From Brumimicrobium sp965659845 (GTDB lineage Bacteria > Bacteroidota > Bacteroidia > Flavobacteriales_D > Crocinitomicaceae), in assembly GCA_965659845.1 (NCBI GenBank), contig CBFHXS010000019.1:1-30412 (forward strand): DNA of 30,412 nucleotides. Reading direction: 5' to 3'. The notes under the pieces are model-generated. The model was not told where the DNA came from. It made no database searches and saw nothing but the letters and a program-made list of their open reading frames with translations. The translations under genes and the position numbers were made by a program. This document shows, in pieces, positions 23,468 through 30,412 of this stretch; the stretch's first letter is position 1; each line of letters begins with the position of its first letter.

Positions 23468-25682
23468 TCCCCATGATTGTTAAGTTCCCCTTAATCTCAT
23501 TACTAGTACCGCCTGGAATAACAACATACATATAAGTTCCGTTTGGAAGCATTTTCCCATTTACTGTTCCATCCCAATCATTTTGATAATTTCCATTTGA
23601 ATAAACTTCCTTACCGTAAATATTATAAACCGCAACAAAAGTAGATGGAAAGGCTTCAATACCCTCAATAATCCAATTATCATTATATCCATCATTATTT
23701 GCTGTAATTGTATTCTTTATGCTGAATGTTGGAAATGGAGGTTCAACAAATACAGTTACGTCATCAGAGTTCAGACAGGTATTCGCTCCTATAACCGTAT
23801 ACACATAAGTAGTGGTAGAATTTGGAAAAGCATCTGGAGTTTGAATAGTAGAATCAGTAAGAGAACTTCCTGGAACCCATATTCCTGTTACTCCTCCGCT
23901 CCCGGAAAGCACAGTTGTATCGCCCTCCATTATGGTAACGTCTGCACCCGCATCCACCATAGGCAAGGGTAGAATGTTTAACGTTATAATATTTGAAGAA
24001 TCAGGCTGACAAATACCACTTTGAATCACAACTTGGTAAATTGTCTCTGTAGTGATTGAGCCCGTGGTGATCGTGGGTGTAGTTTCGTTTATAGTTGTCC
24101 ATGTAACTCCACCATCAATAGACTCAAGCCAGTATTGAACATCTCCAACAAATCCTGTTACCGATAAATCAATATTATCTCCTTCACAAACTGAAGTATC
24201 AGGCGTTAAAACACCTCCATCCGAAAGCGGATCTACTGCTACGATTGCAGTATCTGAATACAAATCATTACACACACCTCCGTCAACAAGCACTCTATAC
24301 CACGAAGTCTGACTTAAGCTATTATACGCCTCAGTAGTTGTGGTATTAAGTATTGGAGTCCAAGTTATACCATCATTTGTAGATTGCTCCCATTGCAAAA
24401 CTGTTGAGCTTGCTCCTAATAACTCCAATACGCCTGTTGCATTTGAGGCACATGTAGATATTGCTCCATCTATAGTACCCGGAATAACTTCTTCCTGTAC
24501 ATCTACGAAAACCGAATTTGACGAATCTTTTGGACATATACCGTTTTTACTAATCACTCGGAAATATGTTGGAACTGTCAGCGATCCAGTATTATAAAGC
24601 GGAGCAGTCGTGCTCAAGGTATTCCAGTTGGTTGCATCCAATGAACTTTCCCAATCCAATATATCTCCGAAATTATTCAATAATTCTAAATTGACACTTT
24701 GACCTTCACAAATCAGTGTATCCGTCTCCAGCAAACCAGGGTCAGTTATTTCCTCAATATAAATGATAGCTGTATCCGTGTAAACATCTGGACAGACTCC
24801 TCCATCAATTAGAGACCGATACCAAGTAGTTTGTGTTAGATTCACAAAGTTTTCTGTAGTATTGGTATTCCCTACCATAGACCAAGTTGCTCCATTATCT
24901 ACACTAAACTCCCAATCTAGTACACCAGATGAGTTGCCTATAACATCTATTGAACCCGAAGCATTACTGATGCATAGTGAGTCTGGAGCATTCAACGTAC
25001 CAGCGACAGGGTTACTTTGGACCGATACAGTTGCAGTTGTTGACACGTCATTTGGACAGAAACCACCATCTATGAGCACTTGATACTGGGTTTCTACTGT
25101 AATATTATTAAAAATATAGAATGTATCTGTGACGCCTAAACCATTCCATGTTGAGCCATTATCCGTGGAGAATTCCCAGTCGATAATTGACCCATTGACC
25201 CAATTATCTAATACCAAAGTATCTGAACTACCCTCACAAACAAGCATATCAGCAATGATGTTACCAGGGATAACTGTACAGTCATTTTGAACCGTCCAAG
25301 TAATGGTATCATTAACTTGATTACCATCACTAGGAAGATCTATCCAGACCTTTATTTCATGAGATCCGCAAGCTGACAAGTCAGCATTTTGTGTAAATGT
25401 GAAATTTGACGTAGCATTTGGATTTATAGGTGCTCCAGGACTCTCCTGAACAAGTCCTGTTCCGTCAATCAAATAACTCAAAGTATACGTTCCTCCAAAC
25501 GCTGGTAGCGTATTACTGTTATTCAATATAACTACAGAAATCTGTTCAGTTGTCGTCAGGTCACACCCGCTATTAGGCGAAATAGAAGCGGTAATACCTA
25601 GATCTTGTGCAAAAGATCTTGAATGAGCAACAATTAATAAAACTGCTACCACTAATATTTTTATGTAATCCTTTAAATTCAT
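23460..25682 (-). CDS. Surface protein with Ig-like repeats and gliding-motility-type (type B) T9SS sorting domain
   Basis: The product has 740 residues from the ATG at 25682; an in-frame TTG two codons earlier is rejected. A signal peptide (about 1-26, ending SRSFAQ) precedes an Asn/Ser-rich N-terminal domain that resembles CARDB-type modules (about 27-135). Five Ig-like repeats of about 87 residues follow (about 138-575), then a PKD-like domain (about 578-650, GADVTIMEGDTTVLSGSGG). The C-terminal 85 residues form a gliding-motility-associated (CHU_C, type B) sorting domain: ITANNDGYNDNWII, VYNIYGKEVYS, NDWDGTVNGKMLPNGTYMYV. These features indicate a cell-surface protein exported by the T9SS and partnered by the PorP/SprF protein encoded next. 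The repeats alternate in type. Confidence 0.9.
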   Translation of the reverse strand: MNLKDYIKILVVAVLLIVAHSRSFAQDLGITASISPNSGCDLTTTEQISVVILNNSNTLPAFGGTYTLSYLIDGTGLVQESPGAPINPNATSNFTFTQNADLSACGSHEIKVWIDLPSDGNQVNDTITWTVQNDCTVIPGNIIADMLVCEGSSDTLVLDNWVNGSIIDWEFSTDNGSTWNGLGVTDTFYIFNNITVETQYQVLIDGGFCPNDVSTTATVSVQSNPVAGTLNAPDSLCISNASGSIDVIGNSSGVLDWEFSVDNGATWSMVGNTNTTENFVNLTQTTWYRSLIDGGVCPDVYTDTAIIYIEEITDPGLLETDTLICEGQSVNLELLNNFGDILDWESSLDATNWNTLSTTAPLYNTGSLTVPTYFRVISKNGICPKDSSNSVFVDVQEEVIPGTIDGAISTCASNATGVLELLGASSTVLQWEQSTNDGITWTPILNTTTTEAYNSLSQTSWYRVLVDGGVCNDLYSDTAIVAVDPLSDGGVLTPDTSVCEGDNIDLSVTGFVGDVQYWLESIDGGVTWTTINETTPTITTGSITTETIYQVVIQSGICQPDSSNIITLNILPLPMVDAGADVTIMEGDTTVLSGSGGVTGIWVPGSSLTDSTIQTPDAFPNSTTTYVYTVIGANTCLNSDDVTVFVEPPFPTFSIKNTITANNDGYNDNWIIEGIEAFPSTFVAVYNIYGKEVYSNGNYQNDWDGTVNGKMLPNGTYMYVVIPGGTSNEIKGNLTIMGNE
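23965..25270 (-). repeat. Five tandem Ig-like repeats in ABABA order
   Basis: Five coding units of about 260 bp. Units 1, 3 and 5 share a C-E-G motif (VCEGSSDTL, ICEGQSVNL, VCEGDNIDL). Units 2 and 4 share C-x-SNA-x-G, a VLDWE/VLQWE strand and a Y-[ST]-DTAI end. All carry W-x-S-x-D/N-x-G-x-x-W-type and GG/NG-x-C cores. Boundaries are approximate. Confidence 0.7.
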
Positions 25683-25717
25683 AAACAAGTCTTTACCTTC
25701 ACATCACATTTTTCGTC

Positions 25718-25732
25718 TCGTAAGTCTTACGA
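25718..25732. other. Perfect inverted repeat between two operon genes
   Basis: TCGTAAG and CTTACGA flank a single T, between the stop of the giant repeat protein (25740) and the ATG of the type B protein (25682). No T run follows in the transcribed direction, so it is not a normal terminator. It may act as a processing or stability hairpin in the shared message. Confidence 0.4.
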
Positions 25733-25739
25733 TTTCCTT

Positions 25740-28700
25740 TTACTGTCTTATTACTAAATTATGAATACTCTTATTCCCATTTTCATCTGAAATATCAATA
25801 ATGTAAATTCCAGTTTCAACTATATTCTTCAAATCTAATACGTTTGCACCAACTTTCAATGTTTTCGTATGAATCAATTTACCTATTGCATCATAAACTT
25901 TTATTTCAGAATCAATCTCTAAATCAATCGTAAACATTCCATTATTTGGATTAGGATAGATTACAACCGAAGATTTGCTCTCTGAACTCAAGCTAACATC
26001 ATTAATAATTTCACACTCCGAGGTATCAGTACAACCAGAGTTACTAATGATAAGCGCATATGATCCATTCTCAGTAACCTCTATTATTTGATTATTTTCT
26101 CCAGGAATTACTGAGTCACCAGAACACGAAAACCATTCATACGATATGTCTGGCCCCGAAGCATCAGCTGTTAAGGTAAGACCATTCCTAACAAAAGTAC
26201 TCGTTGGAAGATCATACACTTCAGTAGTTTGTGAAGTTGTCGAGCTACATCCTTGAACTGTTGTTATTGTATAAGTAATAGTATTTGCACCCAATGTTGC
26301 CAGTCCTGGGTCAAATAAATCTGCTGATGTATTCCCTGTAAATGTTCCACCGGAAACAGTAGGAGTCAAAGCAACCTCAACTTCTTCAACACAGTATGTA
26401 AGATCTAAACCTGTGAATGAAGCATCTAAAACATCATAGACTACTACTACTTGACTTGAACTACTGATACATCCATTCGAGTTTGTTTGAGTATATGTTA
26501 TAGTATGCGTTCCAACACCTGCTACTGAAGGATTGAAAACATTAGAATTCAATGCTGTTCCTGCGCCTGAGAAAGTACCACCGGTCTCTACTGGAATTAA
26601 AGTAGATGAAGGATCGTTCAAACAGTACTCCATTGAAAGTCCTGAAAAGCTTGGATCTACAGAGTCAATAACCTCGACAGTCTGACTAGTAGAGTTTAAA
26701 CAAGTGTTTGATCCAGTTATAGAATATGTAATAATGTGTGTTCCAACACCAGCTACAATTGGATCGAAACTATTTCCTGATATACCAGAACCTGAAAAAG
26801 TACCCCCAGTTTGATTCGGGACTAACGTAACCGGCGCAATATCTTCACAATATACTGTAGCTAAACCACTAAAAGCAGCGTCCGGAAGTTGATCATCGAC
26901 ATCTACTGTTTGGCTAGTAGTTGATGAACAACCATTTCCATTAGTTATAGAATAAGTAATCGTATGTGAACCAACACCTGCAGCATTCGGATCAAAAGTA
27001 CTACTTGTTATACCCGGGCCACTAAAAGTACCTCCCGTCTGAGAGGGTGTTAAACTTACTGAAGTACCGTCTATACAATAGACTAAAGATAATCCTGTAA
27101 AACTTCCATCAGGTAAGTCATATACCTCTACAACTTGACTACTTGTACTGGAACAACCACTTCCATCTGTAATACTATAAGTAACGGTGTGCACTCCCAC
27201 TCCAGCAGCTGAAGGGTCGAAATCACTACCTGTAACACCGGAACCACCAAAAGTTCCTCCAGCTTGATTTGGAGTTAATGTTACACTCGTCTCATTCAAA
27301 CAGTATGTTGCAGCTAGACCAGTAAAACCAGCTACAGGAGCACTCAGGACTTCAACTGATTGATTCGATGTGTTCAAACAACCATTCCCATCAACAATAG
27401 AATAAGTTATTGTATGAACTCCTATACCGGCAGCGTTAGGATCAAAATCACTTCCCGTCATTCCCGGACCACTGAACGTACCTCCCGATTGAGTAGTTGT
27501 CAACGATACAGTTGCTGCATCTGCACAATATGTGGCATTTAATCCAGCAAAAGACGCGTCCGGCAAATCAACTACCTCCACCGTTTGATTAGTAGTATTT
27601 GTACAGGCACTCCCATTCGTTAACGAGTAAGTAATTGTGTGAATTCCTATACCAGCAGCAGTTGGATCAAAGTCATTTCCTGAAATTCCTGTTCCGCTGA
27701 ATGTACCTCCCGTTTGCGTTGGTGCAAGTGTTACTGTTGAAGCATCAATACAATATGTTGGGTTCAATCCAGAAAAAGAGGCATCCGGTAAGTCTAATAC
27801 TTCTACTGTCTGAATCGAAGAACTAGTACATGCATTAATATCCGTAACTGTATAATCTATGGAATGAACACCTACTCCAGCAGCAGACGGATCAAAATCA
27901 TTACTCGTTATTCCTGGCCCACTAAATGTTCCTCCTCCAACTGCTGGAATCGGCGATATTACACCATCATTAAGACAATAATCTGGATCCAAACCAGTAA
28001 AAGTTGCATCTGGAAATTGATCATCCACCTCTACTGTTAGATTCGATGAGTTAACACATCCATTACCATCGGTGATTGAATAGTTTATGATGTGAGTTCC
28101 AACCCCTGCTACTGCCGGATCAAAATCATCACCTGATATTCCAGGCCCACTAAACGTACCTCCTGTAAGCGTTGGAGTTAATGTAGTTATAGAAGCATCA
28201 ATACAATAATTCGGGGCTAGACCTGTAAAATTCGCATCTGGTAATGCAAATACTTCAACCGACTGATTACTTGAATTAGAGCATCCATTCCCATCTGTGA
28301 TTGTATAAGTAATTGAATGCACACCTACCCCAGCGATATTTGGATCAAAGTCATTTCCAGTTGTTCCTGGTCCACCAAAAACTCCTCCTATTTGATTCGG
28401 AGTCAAAGTAACAGCACCAGCATCAACACAGTAATCTGAAGCTATCCCAGTAAAAACCGCATCCGGTAGTGGGAAAACTTCCACAGTTTGATTCGAAGAA
28501 TTTACACATCCATTGCCATCAGTAATAGAGTATGTAATAATATAAGTTCCTACTCCAGCCGATGAAGGATCGAAGTCATTACCAGTTATTCCTGTACCCG
28601 TAAATGTTCCGCCCGATTGAGCTGGTGTAAGAGATACAGTTGCTCCGTTTACACAATATGATGCATTTAATCCTGAGAATGATGCATCGGGTAAAGGAAC

Positions 28701-30412
28701 TACATCTACTGTTTGATTCGATGTATTCACACATCCATTTCCACTTGTTAAAGTGTATGATATAGAATGTGTTCCGATTCCAGCTGTTGATGGATCAAAA
28801 CTACTCCCTGAAACTCCAGGTCCACTGAGTGCACCTCCTCCTGTAGTTGGGGAAAGAACCGATGCTCCTGCATCAATACAGTATGAAGCGTTTAATCCAG
28901 TAAACGTAGCATCAGGCAAGCCAAATACCTCAACTGATTGATTCGATGAGCTAACACATCCATTCGCATCAGTGATCGAATAAGATATAGAATGAACGCC
29001 AACTCCCGCTGTAGCTGGATCAAAATCATTTCCAGAAATTCCAGGACCACTAAACGCTCCTCCTGATTGAGTAGGTGCTAAAGTCGTTGAGCCATCGTTC
29101 AAACAATAAGTTGAATTCAATCCTGTAAATGTTGCATCTGGCAAAGCAAATACTTCTACAGAGTAAGTAGTAGAACCTGTGCATCCTCCGCTCGTTATCT
29201 CATGAGTAATTGTATGAACTCCAATACCTGCAACTGAAGGGTCAAATACATTTCCCGTAACACCAGTTCCTGAGAATGTACCTCCCGATTGATTTGGAAC
29301 AAGTGTAGAGGATGCTCCATCAATACAGTATTCAAGACTATATCCTGTGAAATCTGAATCAATTACTGATGACAAAACGTCAACACTCTGAATCGATGAA
29401 TTAGAACAAGAGTTGGCATCAGTAATGCTGTATTGTATATTATGTGTTCCAACACCTGCTGAAGCTGGGTCAAATTGATCAGAACTGATACCCGGACCGG
29501 AAAATGTACCACCAGCAACTACAGGTATCAGCGTTGCAGCACTAGTAGTCTCGCAGTACTGGGCACTTAAGCCTGAAAAAGTCGCATCTGGCAAAGGGTT
29601 TACAGTTACTGTTATATCAATCTCTCCTGTACATGCCGAACCATCATCACCAACTACTGTATATGTAGTAGTCGTTCCAGGAGATACTGTTTTTGTATCA
29701 CCAGTACCAAGGCTGTTAGACCATGTATAGGTTGTTGCTCCTGAAACGTTTAAAGTGGTTGACTCTCCAACACAAATATCCGTATCACCGGTGAAACTAA
29801 GAACGGGTCCGGCGTCAACTGTTACATTAATTTGATTTGATAGAGAAGAACACCATCCACCAATTCCACTGCTAGTTGAAACATCATAAGCACCTGCCGT
29901 TGTAACCGTAATTGATTGAGTTGTCTCACCATTAGACCATAAGTAATTAGATGCAGGAGTTGACTGAAGAACAACACTTCCACCGTTACATAGGGTAGTT
30001 GACCCTAGAGCCGTTATTGTAGGAGAGCCTCCTGTATTTAACAGAACAGTGACCGTTTCGCTAACTAAGTTAACTGTAGCCAAGTCTGGAAGTCCATCAT
30101 TATTAAAGTCATTCGCAATGACTTCTCTTGGATCCATACCAACGGAGTATGATTGATCAAAAGCCAAACCATTTGCACCATCACCTACGAAAATAGCAAC
30201 ATTACCAGTTGATGCGATTGATACCAAATTAGCAACTGCAACATCATTATTACCATCACCATCAAAATCGTCAATTACTGCACTCAATGGTCCGGTATCA
30301 TTAGATGTATAATTTGTAGAGAAAAATCCAAACAACCCTGTACCATTATTAGTGTGCACAGTAATATTATTGCCAAGCTGGTTGGTTGTTACAATCTCAG
30401 GAGCACCATCAC
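25740..30412 (-). CDS. Giant T9SS-secreted repeat protein (N-terminus beyond right edge)
   Basis: At least 1556 residues are open to the right edge, so the protein is longer than the window shows; a GTG at 30359 in this frame is an internal codon. The visible part starts with FG-GAP/VCBS blades (DGAPEI, DFDGDGNNDVAVAN, DFNNDGLPDLATVN), then two Ig-like domains (about LCNGGSVVL and ICVGESTTL). Fifteen tandem domains of about 75 residues follow. A final Ig-like domain (EWFSCSGDSVIPGENNQI) precedes a T9SS type A sorting domain (VVIYPNPNNGMF, VYDAIGKLIHT, TGIYIIDISDENG). This is the layout of a large secreted adhesin or matrix protein. It is the first visible gene of the operon, 57 nt before the type B protein gene. 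Confidence 0.9.
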   Translation of the reverse strand, partial: DGAPEIVTTNQLGNNITVHTNNGTGLFGFFSTNYTSNDTGPLSAVIDDFDGDGNNDVAVANLVSIASTGNVAIFVGDGANGLAFDQSYSVGMDPREVIANDFNNDGLPDLATVNLVSETVTVLLNTGGSPTITALGSTTLCNGGSVVLQSTPASNYLWSNGETTQSITVTTAGAYDVSTSSGIGGWCSSLSNQINVTVDAGPVLSFTGDTDICVGESTTLNVSGATTYTWSNSLGTGDTKTVSPGTTTTYTVVGDDGSACTGEIDITVTVNPLPDATFSGLSAQYCETTSAATLIPVVAGGTFSGPGISSDQFDPASAGVGTHNIQYSITDANSCSNSSIQSVDVLSSVIDSDFTGYSLEYCIDGASSTLVPNQSGGTFSGTGVTGNVFDPSVAGIGVHTITHEITSGGCTGSTTYSVEVFALPDATFTGLNSTYCLNDGSTTLAPTQSGGAFSGPGISGNDFDPATAGVGVHSISYSITDANGCVSSSNQSVEVFGLPDATFTGLNASYCIDAGASVLSPTTGGGALSGPGVSGSSFDPSTAGIGTHSISYTLTSGNGCVNTSNQTVDVVPLPDASFSGLNASYCVNGATVSLTPAQSGGTFTGTGITGNDFDPSSAGVGTYIITYSITDGNGCVNSSNQTVEVFPLPDAVFTGIASDYCVDAGAVTLTPNQIGGVFGGPGTTGNDFDPNIAGVGVHSITYTITDGNGCSNSSNQSVEVFALPDANFTGLAPNYCIDASITTLTPTLTGGTFSGPGISGDDFDPAVAGVGTHIINYSITDGNGCVNSSNLTVEVDDQFPDATFTGLDPDYCLNDGVISPIPAVGGGTFSGPGITSNDFDPSAAGVGVHSIDYTVTDINACTSSSIQTVEVLDLPDASFSGLNPTYCIDASTVTLAPTQTGGTFSGTGISGNDFDPTAAGIGIHTITYSLTNGSACTNTTNQTVEVVDLPDASFAGLNATYCADAATVSLTTTQSGGTFSGPGMTGSDFDPNAAGIGVHTITYSIVDGNGCLNTSNQSVEVLSAPVAGFTGLAATYCLNETSVTLTPNQAGGTFGGSGVTGSDFDPSAAGVGVHTVTYSITDGSGCSSTSSQVVEVYDLPDGSFTGLSLVYCIDGTSVSLTPSQTGGTFSGPGITSSTFDPNAAGVGSHTITYSITNGNGCSSTTSQTVDVDDQLPDAAFSGLATVYCEDIAPVTLVPNQTGGTFSGSGISGNSFDPIVAGVGTHIITYSITGSNTCLNSTSQTVEVIDSVDPSFSGLSMEYCLNDPSSTLIPVETGGTFSGAGTALNSNVFNPSVAGVGTHTITYTQTNSNGCISSSSQVVVVYDVLDASFTGLDLTYCVEEVEVALTPTVSGGTFTGNTSADLFDPGLATLGANTITYTITTVQGCSSTTSQTTEVYDLPTSTFVRNGLTLTADASGPDISYEWFSCSGDSVIPGENNQIIEVTENGSYALIISNSGCTDTSECEIINDVSLSSESKSSVVIYPNPNNGMFTIDLEIDSEIKVYDAIGKLIHTKTLKVGANVLDLKNIVETGIYIIDISDENGNKSIHNLVIRQ
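26205..29589 (-). repeat. 15 tandem coding repeats of about 225 bp (75 residues)
   Basis: Each unit follows the pattern D-A-x-F-[ST]-G-L, then YC, about eight residues, a Pro, GGTFSGPGI, FDP, AGVGTHxITY, an [GASTD]C core and an x-VEV-x-LP end. By count, every unit has one Cys in the YC motif and a second near two-thirds of its length, 30 in all. Units 7 and 12 are one residue longer at the end (DDQ[FL]P instead of xxLP). The protein motifs are conserved but codons differ freely between units. Confidence 0.85.

Noticed and set aside
26205..29589. Regular repeats as a CRISPR array
   Set aside because: Units are about 225 bp, diverge at codon third positions, and encode a continuous protein; there are no short identical repeats with unique spacers.
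30359..30412. GTG at 30359 as start of the giant repeat protein
   Set aside because: The same frame stays open to the window edge and encodes another FG-GAP loop (DGAPEI), and there is no signal peptide after the GTG.

Overview
The window comes from an AT-rich genome of the phylum Bacteroidota, most likely a Flavobacteriales-type bacterium. The evidence is several type IX secretion system (T9SS) C-terminal sorting domains, a PorP/SprF outer-membrane protein, a gliding-motility-type (type B) C-terminal domain, DUF4476 and DUF2147 proteins, and several matches to the Bacteroidota promoter (TTG, about 20 nt, TAnnTTTG). Genus or species cannot be read from the sequence. No tRNA, rRNA other than none seen, insertion sequence, prophage or CRISPR array was found.

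Layout. 1-959 (-): start of a TPR protein that runs off the left edge. 1104-2906 (+): exported protein with three DUF4476-like domains, ending at a clear terminator. 2962-3438 (-): SixA-type phosphohistidine phosphatase. 3597-6441 (+): a tightly coupled trio of ECF sigma factor, membrane-anchored beta-barrel (anti-sigma-like) protein and lipoprotein, joined by ATGA and TAATG overlaps. 6473-7558 (+): small T9SS cargo protein. 7575-7944 (+): the RNase P RNA gene rnpB, easily missed because it is non-coding. 7964-10254 (+): O-methyltransferase, threonine aldolase and an overlapping lipoprotein gene. 10388-12499 (+): lipoprotein, DUF2147 protein and a probable outer-membrane beta-barrel, ending at a strong terminator. 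12625-16038 (+): a large exported WD40-caspase fusion. 16043-19018 (-): multidomain secreted GH18 glycosidase. 19090-19659 (-): small two-helix membrane protein.

19770 to the right edge (-) is a T9SS-centred block. In transcription order it holds a giant secreted protein with 15 tandem domains of about 75 residues (its N-terminus lies outside the window), a 740-residue protein with a type B sorting domain, a PorP/SprF protein fused to a coiled coil and a SPOR-like domain, and an FG-GAP/VCBS-repeat T9SS protein. Spacings of 57 nt, -8 nt and 14 nt point to one operon. The likely logic is that the PorP/SprF protein supports secretion or surface attachment of the type B protein, and the flanking large proteins are surface adhesins or matrix proteins.

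The parts most worth follow-up are this secretion block with its PorP-SPOR fusion and cysteine-paired repeat protein, the exported WD40-caspase, and the sigma/beta-barrel/lipoprotein operon.
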